Of a stretch of DNA of 64,000 nucleotides, positions 37,401-47,095 are shown one piece after another; within the stretch, counting starts at the first letter, position 1, and every line of letters begins with the position of its first letter. The DNA comes from Solen grandis. Its lineage: Eukaryota > Mollusca > Bivalvia > Adapedonta > Solenidae. A program made the position numbers and the translations under genes. Under the pieces are notes generated by a model. That model did no database searches. It saw only the letters and a list, made by a program, of their open reading frames with translations, and was not told where the DNA came from. The DNA is taken from contig CM037782.1 of the NCBI GenBank assembly GCA_021229015.1, positions 59,693,514 to 59,757,513 on the forward strand. Reading direction: 5' to 3'.

Positions 37401-40400
37401 AAGTTTTATCAAATTCTGTCCAGCAGTTTCAGAGGAGGGTTTGTTTTATGTTTTCACTATACGAATATTAATATACGGCAAATTAGCCCCGCCCCTGGCG
37501 GCCATGCTTTTTTACGGACTGAAATATTTTTAGCAACTTTTGTGAAGCTTTGCCCAATGATTATCCCCGCAAACTTTAATCAAATTCTGTCCAGCGGTTT
37601 CAGAGACGTCTTTTTAAAGATTTCACTATATGCATATAAGGCAAATTAGCACCGCCTCTGGATCGGAACAATTTTTACAATCTTGGTAGAGAGTTACCCA
37701 AGGAACATGTGTACCAAAACATTTTGAAATCTGGCCAATAGTTTTGAAGGAGATGATTTTTAAAGTTTTTTTTTCTTTTCGTTGCCATGGCAACCAGAGT
37801 TCAAATGGATCAAGTTTATTTTAGCAACTTTGGTGAAGGTTCATCCAAGGATCATCCCTGCCAAGTTTAATTAAATTCTGTCCAGCAGCTTCAGAGGAGA
37901 TGTCGTTTAAAGCAAATTGTTGAAGATGCACGACGGACGACGACGGACGCCAAGTGCTCAGGTAATCTAACAAAAAATCAATAATGTGAATTAAGATAAG
38001 GAATTGTTCGGCTTTATTTTTAGTTATCTGCCCTTGAAATGACAGGGGAAAAACGCACTCTCAGGGGCAGATACCTCAAAAAGTAAATTAGGGACCCCTA
38101 TTTTTTCCATAAGTATTAGAAATTTATCTATAGGTTTAATACTTTTTAAAATTAAGGGAAATTTTAAAGTACATGTCTACAACATTTAAAGGAAAATTTT
38201 ACAGTATGTTTGTGTTACAATCAATCATGCATAGGATTCAGTCATAACATTTATATACAAACACTGGAAAAAATTCTCGGAGGTTTCTATGATCCGCACA
38301 TTATGGATATATACAAGTAAAATGAAATATAAAGAAAATATTTGTGCTAAATAATTTGAAAATCCTCTGATTCTAAATGAAGTTAGAAAATCAAAAGAAA
38401 AAAGAACATTCAATGGACGCACACATATTAGCGACGCAAACTGGCACTCATATTTTACCTCCAACCCCTGACCTTGACCTATCTATCAATCAGTTGTTTT
38501 TTTTACATACAACACCTTCTCTTCCTAAGGCAAACATTTGTGCCAAATAATTTAAGATAAAATCAACAATTCGCAGAGGCATACCTGTGCGATTTTGAAA
38601 TGGACGCAAAATCAGATGGCAGCGAAGTTCCGAACTGGTTTAGATATGAGGGATATAGTCTGGAGTACCCTCCCCTTATTACTATACTATATCATAGGAA
38701 GTCGGGAACAAGTCTATGAGGGATAAGACTTCCCAAAGATAATTTTGAAGATGATAATCAGGAAGCAGCTTTACAGATTGTGCGACTTAATCGCCCAATG
38801 AAATGCTTTGAAAAAGATGTATGTGTGCTGCCTAGTACGTGATCTTAGGGCTAAATGGGCAGAGCTTGTTGAGGCGGCGAATGATTACGTCATGTTTTAC
38901 ATGTAACCTTAGAAAATGTACCCAGAGATACTGACTCTGAACCTTCACGTGCATTGTCCGCTTCGCGTTGCTTGCGATAAATTCCATAAAATTTAAAATA
39001 TAAACGATGACTAACACATATATAAATAGTAACATTTTAAGTTATATATAAGCCTATTTGTATTATTTTATATCATTCTTATACAGTAAACATGTTTATG
39101 TTTCACCTTTGGTATACGTGAGTATGCATGGATACGCGTCTGACAAAAGCCAAGTTTAAACTGAAGAAAGGGAAGATATTTAGTGTGACCCAAATTACCT
39201 TCGTATCCAAAAATCGTAACATTTTGGACTTCATATCATCGCTCACGTGCTTGAATACTGTTGGAAATTTACCAAATATCTCTTCAGCCTTCAAAACCTT
39301 TGTTTCTGTATCTGAAATTTAACAAAAAAAAGTTCGCTGATATTTTATCTTTTTTATTTGTTTGTTAAGTGAGGACAAAAGGAAATGGTTATGTTATTTT
39401 GAATAACCACCGTCCCCGTTGGCCGAGTGGTTAAAACGTCCTCCCTGGGAGCAGGATGTCGTGGATTCGTTCCCCGGCCGCGAGATTAAAAACTGACTTG
39501 AAAAAGTTCCGCGAAATCGTGGGGATGTTTGTTTGTTTTTTTTTACTGCTAAGGTTTGTCTAAATAGATTTGAGTTATATCATTTCCCAATGTCCAACCA
39601 CAGGATAGGCACCATGGGTTTCACATAAATAAACTGGCTTTGGTGGCGCTTGGCTGTGAAGCCGAGGGATGTGGGTTCGATCCCGATGCACTGGGGTCGG
39701 GCATGGTCTCCGTGATGAATGACATACAGTATCTTTCTGGTGGTAATTCGTATTCCACCGCTTTACTTAGTTAACTACAGAGATGCGTGCTAAAGTTTCA
39801 GTACTGTCAGAATCCCGGGAAAGAGTTGTTAGGTGAAATAGCCACCTCTTAGCATTTGGTGGCATAAAAGGGCGTTAAATAATTCAAATAAAATCAAATA
39901 AACCAAGTTTAACTCACAAAATGAAGAATATTAATCTAAGACTATATTGTGATAGTTCCTGACCGGGACTCGAACCCGGGACCTTTCGCTTACAGGGCAT
40001 GAATGCTCTACCGACTGAGCTACCCATCCGCATACACATCTTTCTCCCCTATTGTGAGTAATCGGCACTGTGACATAAGGGTAGTTCCAAAACTGTATGG
40101 CCCGGTATCAGGATAAAATGACTGGGTGTGATATCATGTCACATGTCTACGGCGTGATTCAACAGTGTGGTAACTATATCGGTCTCAAGTAGACTCCGAA
40201 AGACTGAAATGCTGTCGGTTGGAAGCTTAAACCCAAACAAATAAATGATCATGTAGTTTAAATAATCTTGCAGATACGAAGTAGAAAAAAACAACACTCA
40301 TATCAGAATCATATTCCAGATTTAGTTTGTCATGAATGTTCCTTTTCTTGCTTTGAAATACAGCATGTTTTCAGATTTTAAAGCTACACGTAGTCTTTAT

Positions 40401-42389
40401 AAAAATAAAAAGATTCAAAACGAGATCATAGAGAAAAATGATTATAAGAGAAAAACAAGAGCATGCACCTCACGCGAATGCATCATAATTTTATAGTGTA
40501 TCATTTTATTTTGTGGGAAGCAATCAAAGAGGAAATATAAATTTAATTGATTCATAAGATTCACGTGTTTTATCCAGGAACGGTATTCAATATAAATCTT
40601 AACATTAAGATAAATCTTAAATAGCAGGAAAGTCCTTAAAATATTAGACTCCAGTAGATTTTCTTAAACCAAATGGTTGCATATTATAATCTTTTAGCAA
40701 ACTCGAATTATCCGTATTTACCTTAGTTTAACCTTATTGTAGAGGGAACACAAGTGCTGCTTTATATATATATATGTCATCAAATACATGTGTAAATAGC
40801 TGTTTTCGTCTTTTGGGCATGCAATTCGTAGGTTTTCACTATATTTTGTAAATGAGTAAATGTATTCTATTGACGGAAGTTAATATGTTATCGCAAATAT
40901 TGTATACTCATGGGCTTAATACCTTTTTGTATTTTGCAATAAACTGTAAAACTCTATATACTCTTACGTGCGAAATTAATCTGCAGGGCCATGATTTACA
41001 CACATTTGCGGAAACTTGTTTTGACAGAGCCATACACATTTAATTCAGTTGTATATTTACATAATACCGGAAGATTTCAAACGTCGACTTCAAATGCATA
41101 CAAGTAATAATGTTAGGTAAGTTATTGAAATTCACCTCAATATGTTTTACATAAGAATTTTCTCAGATTGAATCTCAGGTAAAAACCTTAAGGGATATCA
41201 TTTTAAAAGGAAAATTTCTGAGCTAAATCAAAGTTGAAAAATAAGTACTGCCCTAGTACACCAAACATTTCTAGAAAGTTCCGGTTATGTTGATATTTTA
41301 GTGACTATACTAGTCACAGCGCTTAGTGGTACTGTATTTGACTACGGATCCGAATGTTGTGGGTTTCAACTCCATGAAGGGGAATGACTCTTTCATGACA
41401 CTCCCAAACACCGCAAAGTACTGGTCCAACCAAAAAACCACGGAGAGTAATTAGTGTATATTGTATCAGCCCCATATACACTCAATGGCAAAACGCCAGT
41501 GTTTATCCCCAATAGCTTTTTCTTACAGAGAAGCGGTGAATTTTGTGATGATGTATAACTTAAATGAAATCTCTTTAATTAGTGCATATATCTATGTACA
41601 TACATATAAAACATATACTCAACAGCCAACAATCTCTAAATAACAAGATAAAGAAGAATTGACAACCACTAAACGCCAAAGCCAAGCGGCCACATCATTT
41701 GGTTTCCTGGTTTTGCAGTTTGCATACAAGTTTTTTTTTTAATGGTTACCTTCTCCATAAAAATGGTCGGCCAGAAACAGGTGCCCGGTCAGGTATAAGA
41801 TATGGCGGAACTTCCGGTAGCTGTCAGCACCCCGCAGTTTTATGGTCTCAATAAGTTTTGCATTGCGTTCCTGTTGAGTTTTCTTTGACTGAATATAGAT
41901 TAAACGAATATGTAAAAAAATGTTAAGTAATGTTTAATGCATATTCTTTATATAAAAATAAATACTACATAAAGTAACATATTTTAAGAAAATACGGGTA
42001 AGTGCTACTGAATTCAACATATTTTGTATTTTTTATTAACCACACCTTTTACTTAGCTGTTTTAGAATTTTCTAAGACATTGAAACTAATCACAACGTCT
42101 CTTGAATGCCAGAAAAGATGCTGATGTTTTGTCCATTTTTTTTTCTCTCTCTCTCTTTTACCTTTTTTTTGTATGTGTTTATTTAAAAAAAATATTATTG
42201 AAATCACAAAACAACAAATGTTCTGTGTTCAAAATAGGGGTTAATTGTTACTACCTGAATATCTTTTAGCATGGTTCCCGGCAGGACGTTCTCAGCATGC
42301 AGCAGATCATAGAAGTCCGGGGTCAGAATGACGTTGTTCACCAGCAAACCGCTGTTTCTATCCAGAATGTTCTTCTGTTTCTCCTCCAT
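29093..42389 (-). CDS. CARD / coiled-coil adaptor-like protein, eight-exon gene model
   Basis: I joined eight exons: 42389-42255, 41888-41750, 39311-39199, 36117-35986, 35426-35315, 33530-33047, 30806-30600 and 29582-29093. Every border is GT..AG, every phase fits, and the sum is 1812 bases (603 residues plus stop). Residues about 5-90 look like a CARD (death fold): VNNVILTPDFYDLLHAENVL, then a helix with IETIKLRGADSYRKFRHILY. Residues about 130-410 are helical and heptad-rich, strongest at about 350-405. Residues about 415-603 are polar and Ser/Arg-rich with six RRxS motifs. An in-frame stop directly before the GTG at 42410 supports the ATG at 42389. CARD plus coiled coil is the layout of CARD9/CARMA-type scaffolds, but no MAGUK part exists here and the sequence is not one I can name. 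A role in immune or death-domain signalling is inferred from architecture only. Confidence 0.8.
29583..30599 (-). other. Intron 7 of the CARD/coiled-coil gene
   Basis: About 1.0 kb with only short spurious open frames. A short TA run lies near 30080. No other feature seen. Confidence 0.65.
30600..30806 (-). CDS. CARD/coiled-coil gene, exon 7
   Basis: Acceptor AAATTGTAG|GGA, donor GATAG|GTAACG. It encodes the end of the coiled coil (KIEWKDNQISDLIQENTILR) and the first RRxS motif, S422 in SRRISRD. Confidence 0.8.
30873..31065 (-). repeat. tRNA-derived SINE, inverted copy
   Basis: Reading the minus strand: a tRNA-like head with GTGGGTTCGAACCTCG (B box), then TTCATGACCTTCTCGG, AAAGTACTGGTCCAAACCAG and a 3' end with TTACAACTTATACTAATCC in complement. 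It matches 31955-32170 in the other orientation. Confidence 0.8.
31237..31712. mobile_element. Inverted-repeat element with TCGTTCCCACGACTTAGTAAC-like units
   Basis: The ends 31237-31264 (TACGGTGGCACAGAGG...) and 31685-31712 (...CCTGTGTCACCGTA) are reverse complements over 28 bases with four mismatches. The inside is a minisatellite of roughly 20-bp units (TCGTTCCCACGACTTA type) whose orientation flips near the middle, so the whole element can fold back. No coding capacity. Confidence 0.7.
31955..32170 (+). repeat. tRNA-derived SINE, best copy
   Basis: The head contains GATTACGGATCCGCAG and a perfect B box GGTTCGAACCC. The body has AAAGTACTGGTCCAACCCAG and GTCAAGAGGGATTAG, ending in an A-rich AAATAAATAAG. 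Relatives lie at 30873 (minus), 41305 (plus) and 3738 (fragment). Confidence 0.85.
33047..33530 (-). CDS. CARD/coiled-coil gene, exon 6
   Basis: Acceptor TCTGTTGTAG|AAG, donor GTGAA|GTAAAT. The largest internal exon (484 bases): two bases, 160 codons, two bases. It is mostly helical, with an acidic break (LDLDETADHEDDPDN) and a Ser run (METSSSSINERER). The opposite strand is also open for 205 codons, but only this strand has matching splice sites. Confidence 0.8.
33638..34345. mobile_element. GGGCCATGATGGCCC-type repeat element
   Basis: The left end has GAGGGCCATGATGGCCC, then GCTCACCTGA (33666-33675), which is the exact reverse complement of TCAGGTGAGC at 34328-34337. Inside are about four diverged units of 125-165 bp (GACCTACTTTCTGACC, GGAAACAAACATTCTGACC, CCTCTAGAGTGTTAACAAGG). 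Then comes the TTGTTGACGACG / CGACGGACG end module. Non-coding, non-autonomous. Confidence 0.8.
34398..34432. repeat. (GAA)n microsatellite
   Basis: GAAGAAGAAGAAGAAGAAG with one GAG interruption, inside intron 5 of the CARD/coiled-coil gene. Confidence 0.9.
34500..34692 (-). repeat. tRNA-Ser-like SINE, head truncated
   Basis: The tail ACTTGACTTGACTTGACT is on the left, then CCGTCGCTTCGACAGTATTT, the GTGGAGGAAGACC block and AGCCAGCTGGAAGGCTTCC. It is cut off where the tRNA-like head begins. Same family as the copies at 45063, 45966, 46410 and 47096. Confidence 0.8.
35315..35426 (-). CDS. CARD/coiled-coil gene, exon 5
   Basis: Acceptor ATGTTGTAG|GTG, donor CAAAG|GTGAGA. 37 codons plus one base. 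Coiled-coil sequence (VIQLSEDLTQMSVELQKRDE..). Confidence 0.8.
35427..35985 (-). repeat. Intron 4: purine-rich low-complexity tract
   Basis: Most of this short intron (about 35595-35980) is a GAGGAG / GATGAT / GACGAC mixture with almost no pyrimidines on the plus strand apart from interspersed C. The poly-Ser and poly-Pro open frames seen here on the minus strand are by-products. Confidence 0.8.
35986..36117 (-). CDS. CARD/coiled-coil gene, exon 4
   Basis: Acceptor TTGCTTTAG|GTT, donor AAGAAG|GTATCG. 44 codons in phase 0 at both ends. Highly charged helix (LEAKKEVFETEKELRMRLSN), the start of the coiled coil. A long purine-rich low-complexity tract begins a few bases inside the downstream intron. 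Confidence 0.78.
36775..38220. mobile_element. Foldback element split by a nested insertion
   Basis: The left part (about 36775-36990) and right part (about 38000-38220) are imperfect reverse complements: GAGTTATCTGCTCCTGAAAG and CAAGGGCAGATAACTCAA against TTAGTTATCTGCCCTTGAAA and CAGGGGCAGATACCTCAA. Each half also contains its own internal GTTATCTGCC / GGCAGATAAC palindrome. The 37170-37975 element lies between them. Confidence 0.5.
37170..37975. mobile_element. GGGCCATGATGG-type repeat element, second full copy
   Basis: The left end ACAAGAGGGCCATGATGGCA is followed by CTCTCACCTGAG. Internal units carry GTTTTGAAGGAGATG, GCCATGGCAACCAGAGTTC, and CAAATTCTGTCCAGC / CAGAGGAG. The right end has GCAAATTGTTGAAGATGCAC, CGACGGACGACGACGGACG and GTGCTCAGGTAATCTAAC. 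Same ends as 33638-34345 but unrelated internal units. Confidence 0.75.
39199..39311 (-). CDS. CARD/coiled-coil gene, exon 3
   Basis: Acceptor AATTTCAG|ATA, donor ACGAAG|GTAATT. Two bases complete the D92 codon, then 37 codons (..KAEEIFGKFPTVFKHVSDDM..). Predicted helical linker between the CARD and the coiled coil. Confidence 0.75.
39409..39540 (+). repeat. tRNA-derived SINE head with good A box
   Basis: GTCCCCGTTGGCCGAGTGG gives a near-consensus polymerase III A box (TGGCCGAGTGG), and GTGGATTCGTTCCCCGGCC a weakened B box. The acceptor ends do not pair as in a real tRNA, and a non-tRNA body follows (ACTGACTTGAAAAAGTTCCG). Confidence 0.65.
39955..40250 (-). repeat. tRNA-derived SINE with intact T arm
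   Basis: On the minus strand the head reads TGGGTAGCTCAGTCGGTAGA, then CCCGGGTTCGAGTCCCGG: a proper D arm, and a T stem of five pairs. The anticodon stem and acceptor stem do not close. The neighbouring body (CATACACATCTTTCTCCCC to AAACCCAAACAAA) recurs at 5440 and, in part, at 6195 and 23595. I therefore call it a SINE, not a tRNA gene. Confidence 0.7.
41305..41466 (+). repeat. tRNA-derived SINE, diverged copy
   Basis: TGACTACGGATCCGAATGTT, a damaged B box (GTGGGTTTCAACTCC), then AAAGTACTGGTCCAACC and GAGAGTAATTAGTGTATATT. Same family as 31955-32170. Confidence 0.75.
41750..41888 (-). CDS. CARD/coiled-coil gene, exon 2
   Basis: Acceptor TATATTCAG|TCA, donor GAAG|GTAACC. 46 codons plus one base. 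It encodes the second CARD half: ERNAKLIETIKLRGADSYRK, then a FRHILYLTGHLFLADHF helix. The split of the CARD over two exons in phase 0 is clean. Confidence 0.8.
41889..42254 (-). other. Intron 1 of the CARD/coiled-coil gene
   Basis: 366 bases between the two CARD exons, with a TCTCTCTCTCTC run near 42150. Nothing else seen. Confidence 0.7.
42255..42389 (-). CDS. CARD/coiled-coil gene, exon 1 (coding part)
   Basis: 45 codons from ATG, ending ..LKDIQ at a CAG|GTAGTA donor in phase 0. It encodes the first half of the CARD: helices around NILDRNSGLL, LTPDFYDLLHAENVL and TMLKDIQ. Confidence 0.8.
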
Positions 42390-43049
42390 AGCTTCGGATA
42401 ATGTCCGCACTTATCGTTTCTTTATAGAATGTTCAATAAACTGCTAAAAACACGTTATTCCGACAGGAGTATGGATGATTTAACTAAAGCGTTTACTTTA
42501 AGCTGTAAACTGATATTTACAATAAATTAATCTTATTTATATTTATATGGATAGGTTCGATGTCACGTAGAGTCCCTTTGTACAATTTATATTTTATCTA
42601 CTCTAACACATAAACATTACACACAAAAAATGTACATAAATACCACCATTATATTTATTTCTTGTCTGAATCATTTCTATGTAAAAGATAGTATAGATTC
42701 TGTCCGACTTAGAATCCATCCTAAATTTGTGAAACATTTGATTTTGTCAAATAATTTTATCTATTTTAGTTTAAATATATTTCATTTGCAGATAGCATGT
42801 TTATGGCAGATCTATTTTGTACATGGTAAAATAGGTTCTCCATTGAAATAAATCGCCTATAAATTTGAAATTTCAGATCTTCCTTCTAAATGGCCAGAAT
42901 TGACTCAAATACAAGTTTCATCGCCATAGAATATACGTATGTACTTATTTTTGCTGACAACAAGTTAATTCATGTTTACAGACATTTTTTCAATCAAACA
43001 ATATCACATATTTGATATACATTTTGTTGTTGTTTTTTCACTCGTTTGC

Positions 43050-43151
43050 TTGCAACACTATCAAACTTGTAACACTATCAAACTTGTAACACTATCAAAC
43101 TTGTAACACTATCAAACTTGTAACACTATCAAACTTGTAACACTATCAAGC
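43050..43151. repeat. 17-bp minisatellite, six copies
   Basis: TTGTAACACTATCAAAC repeated six times in direct succession, with single changes in the first and last copies. Confidence 0.93.
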
Positions 43152-45062
43152 TACTAAAATATACATGTGTACCATATAAGGTTATCTGCCTCAAATTATT
43201 CTACGGTTTGGCTTTTAAAATAGTATTATATAGTTTATGCGAATTTCAATTTTTGCGATTTCTGGACAAAAATTGTCAATGCTATTATAAACTTACCTAC
43301 AATAGTTTATGCTCCTTATTTACAATGAAAAATAACGCACATGTTTCCACAATGCTTCCCCATGTCTGATAAAGTATGCCTAAGTAAGTATCGCGATGGT
43401 CCACAAATTATCGGAACTCATTTGTTCAGTTCATTGCATGAGCTGATAAAAACATGATCATAATTAAAGACCTACTGTTTGCAATAAATGTAACTGAAAT
43501 AAACATAAGAATAGTTCCAAAAACAGACAGTGACGTCACAACGAGGTGCTTGCAACACGGCAAACGTGTGGCCCTTCACAACCATCGCGTTACAAACAAA
43601 TGTTGGTTTGTGTGTATTGCGCGAAACATGGCTACAAACCATAAGTATATAATCAATGTATGTGACATATATAGAGAAAACATTTAATTAATAATTTGTA
43701 TGTATGTTTTGTTAATGTATGTAATAACAATGAATAAGATTAAGTATCCTCAACCAACCATGCATCATGGCCCAATATACGTATTAACTCCGAATATCCA
43801 AATTATATTATCAAATTGTTTTTCCATAATTCATAAGTAAAGCCTTCCACATAAGAATCACCAAATAAATTCGTACAGAATACGATTTGAAACACACATA
43901 AGATCCGTCATTACACCATGTATTTTCCTTTAAAATATCCAATGTTCGTTATTTAATCATGAATAGTCTCAAAACATTTGAACTATAAATGGACGCTATC
44001 CATATTATGTGCATGAAATTATTTAGCAGAATCCAGTAAAAGATGATGAAAAGTACTGGTCAAACCCAGAACTACTAATTATTAGAATAAGTTGCAAGAA
44101 AGTGTTTTCGAACTAGTGCAATGAGGAATGTTTTAACTATAGAAAGAACAAGATCTTTAAAATGGGAAATATCATAAACAGCATCGATTCTGCGTTGATT
44201 TTATGCGAGGATGAGTTGCGTTTATGGCTCATTGTAAAAGTGGAAGGTTATTATTATTTTGTCGTAAACCCATCATGGTGTTATCATCATCAGAGAGACG
44301 GTTATCAAAACTTTATGGCACTCTTTATAGAGGAGCACACTCAGGTCGATAGTAGCGCGGTCACACTGTAGTTTCTTATTACTACGTTTATGTTAATATC
44401 CTGTTTCTCTTGTTTTAAGCATCTTCTTCAGATTGATCTAGTTCACAGGGGATGGTGTTATAACTCTGCCATGGATTCAAAGTTGGGTCCGCTTCAAATA
44501 ATTTATGGTACTTCCGGTACAACATACGTTGCGGAAATTCAACCCAATTCAAACCAACACGAGATACACATTTGAATTTTTGTAATGCTGACGATGTTTA
44601 ACGAAAATAACTCAATGCAGTTCGACCAAGTATACATTTCCGAACACTTCTGTCAGACAAAATGATAGAAATGAAAGACGTTTTTGATCACCATATCGAA
44701 AGAACGCTGTAGTAGGTGATCTCCTACTTAAATTTTTCAATATATACACTTTTAAAACGATTCTAGCGTTGATTTTCCTTAAAACATTTACAGTTTGTCC
44801 TACCCGAGTCCAATGAAATGCTTGTATTGCTTTCAAAATGTATTGCAAAAAATGAACCACGATTTCTTGATATGGAGAAAATATGACTGTATGGTGCCTA
44901 CGTGACCTAAAGAATATAAATCAATTTGACAAAATTTCACATTTTTACCTCATGTTGGTTTGTATCAGGTAAAATTTCCTCAATACATGTAGCACCGGTA
45001 TTATCACATATCATTTGAAGCGGAGCCCTATTTGGACACCATATGAGAGCTATACTCCAATC

Positions 45063-45285
45063 GTGACTTGACTTGACTATTTGAGAATACCGTCGCTTCG
45101 ACAGTATTTCAGTCATATAGCGTCGCCCAGCTAATTACAAGTGGAGGAAGACCCCGAATGCACAGAGGCATCCGGGTAGAACCACCGACCTACCGCAAGC
45201 CAGCTGGAAGGCTTCCTCACATGAAAATTCGAATGACTCTGCCGGGATTCGAACCCACGCGTGAGGGGCTGAGTGACTCCAATCG
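45063..45285 (-). repeat. tRNA-Ser-like SINE copy
   Basis: Tail GACTTGACTTGACTATTTG on the left, conserved middle (GTGGAGGAAGACCCCGAATG, CCGACCTACCGCAAGCCAGC). B box in complement GGGATTCGAACCCACGCG on the right. The A-box end is cut. Confidence 0.85.
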
Positions 45286-45586
45286 TGAGTTCTTGTTGTG
45301 CAATTCCTAGCCATACACAATTATTTCAATGCGTTCTGGCCAATAAAAATGAGTAAGATTCTAAGCCTTACATACAGGTCCAAAATAGCTTTTGAAATTA
45401 AGAAGAAAAAACATTTAACTGAAGAAAAATAAGTGTGCGCTGTTTAAAGTGATGTGATATCGTCACGTGAGGGCAGTTGTGTTCCTTGTCATTTTTCTTA
45501 AACAATTCTTGTCTGATAATTGAGTACTATGATACAGATTTCATGTAACCAACTACGTATTAATTCTAGTGGGTACCTTGACAGAC

Positions 45587-45745
45587 TGTACCTGTCAGAT
45601 ATGTTCTTTAAATACAGATATTGAAGATGAATACCATTTTATACTTAAATGCGAACGTTTTCAAGATCTACGTGTGTTATATATAAAAACATACTTTTAT
45701 ATCAGACCAAAATATGTTTGCTCGATTATTAAATCCCAAGAATAA
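45587..45745 (+). mobile_element. LINE remnant, Cys-rich C-terminal region
   Basis: A short open frame reads CTCQICSLNTDIEDEYHFIL, then KCERFQDLRVLYIKTY. This CxxC..H..C pattern followed by FQDLR and IRPKY is typical of the extreme C terminus of some LINE polyproteins. Upstream parts are missing. Confidence 0.55.
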
Positions 45746-45965
45746 GACAAAATTGTAGATTTGTAAAAAAAATGCTTTCGATGACTCTATACAAAATTTG
45801 TAATCCACATATATTATCTTTTATTTAATGTTCTTAAGTTGAAGTAATAGACTATAAACAGTGTTTCTGATTCATTACCCGCTCCCTAAACTTGAATATT
45901 TTTCATCTGACTTTAACTGCATTTAAACATTTACATTCTGTATGCAATCCAAGATATACTTTGTG

Positions 45966-46205
45966 GGGACGCCGTTGCCGAGCTATTATAGTCGTGGACT
46001 ACAAATCTCTCAGCCCCTCACCGCTGTGGGTTCGAATCCCGGTAGGGACTTCAGATTTTTCATGCGAGGAAGCCTCCCATCTGGCTTGCGGTAGGTCGGT
46101 AGTTTTACCCGGGTACCTCTGTGTATTCGGGGTCTTCCTCCACCTGTTAATTAGCTGGACGTCGCTATATGATTGAAATACTATCGCAGCGATGGTAAAC
46201 CCCAA
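45966..46205 (+). repeat. tRNA-Ser-like SINE copy
   Basis: A-box-like GCCGTTGCCGAGCTATTA, B box GTGGGTTCGAATCCCGG, body GGTAGGTCGGTAGTTTTACC and GGGGTCTTCCTCCACC, ending in a diverged tail. The first bases of the head differ from the copies at 46410 and 47096. Confidence 0.85.
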
Positions 46206-46409
46206 TATACAACAATAAGATATACTTTTGTTAAATGGATAGTGTGAAAACGCTTGCTTGATGTGCATGTGTGTGGTGAATGTGTGTATTCTTACATGTT
46301 TCATATATATTTCATTCTCATAAAAATAAAATTGCTCTTGCTCTAGCTGTTCCGGCTATTTCTAAATAAGATGTTAAGGATAGGTCCATTCATGAAGCGA
46401 GTGAAATGT

Positions 46410-46668
46410 TGACTGGACTTGACTATTTGAGTTTACCGTCGCCTCGACGGTATTTCAGTCATATAGCAACGTCCAGCTAAGTACAGGTGGAGGAAGACCC
46501 CGAATGCACGGAAGCATCCGGGTAGAACCACCGACCTACGGCAAGCCAGCTGGAAGGCTTCCTCACATGAAAATCCTAATGACCCTGCCGGGATTCGAAC
46601 CAACGCGGTGGGGGACTGAGTGAGTGTTAAAGTCAGCGACTTTACCCTCTCGACCACGGAGGACCCCC
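46410..46668 (-). repeat. tRNA-Ser-like SINE, complete copy
   Basis: Contains tail, body and the full head in complement (GGGATTCGAACCAACGCG, ending CTCGACCACGGAGG, i.e. CCTCCGTGGTCGAG on the minus strand). Confidence 0.88.
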
Positions 46669-47029
46669 TCTCTCTACCGTGAAATGTTGGGAAGATAAAG
46701 ATAGGTAGATTAAACTGAAAAGTGTTGGATATGTTGTAAAGCTTTATATTAGATATAATTACCAGGAATATATGTATGATATTTATAATGTTATATAGAC
46801 TCTTGTATATTATTCATACTTAAAAATTGAACATCATTTTTTGTCCAATAAAATCCATCATTTTCAGAATCTTCTGAAACTTATTTTCACAAGATTTCAC
46901 GATATTTTGCACTTCTTTATCGCTGGCAAGCTATTATGAAGGCGGCTGGATGATTTAACTAATAGGAAAGTTGAGCAAAAATTAAGACATATTTTAGGAA
47001 TATAAAGCATTGAGAGTCCTCAAAAATTA

Positions 47030-47095
47030 TATTTATCCCCCACGACGTTTCCTTGGTTTGACCAGTATTTTGCTCACTGGAAGGTTATAAATGAT
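47030..47095 (-). repeat. SINE fragment adjoining another SINE
   Basis: CGTTTCCTTGGTTTGACCAG and GAAGGTTATAAATG form a diverged inverted piece of the 31955-type SINE, directly abutting the head of the SINE at 47096. Probably an insertion-next-to-insertion. Confidence 0.5.

Larger units (their letters stand above)
36118..39198 (-). other. Intron 3 of the CARD/coiled-coil gene
   Basis: 3.1 kb, largely filled by the inverted element pair at 36775-38220 and the element nested in it (37170-37975). No other feature seen apart from a 50-60-bp stretch at about 38963-39028 shared with 56238-56300. Confidence 0.6.
39312..41749 (-). other. Intron 2 of the CARD/coiled-coil gene
   Basis: 2.4 kb with three SINE-type insertions (39409, 39955 and 41305), a short TA run near 40767, and otherwise unique AT-rich sequence. 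Confidence 0.6.

Noticed and set aside
39955..40030. tRNA gene on the minus strand
   Set aside because: The D arm and T arm are good, but the anticodon and acceptor stems do not pair, and a dispersed non-tRNA body adjoins it. SINE head.
43050..43151. CRISPR-like array
   Set aside because: 17-bp units directly adjoin each other without spacers, in a eukaryotic context. A minisatellite.
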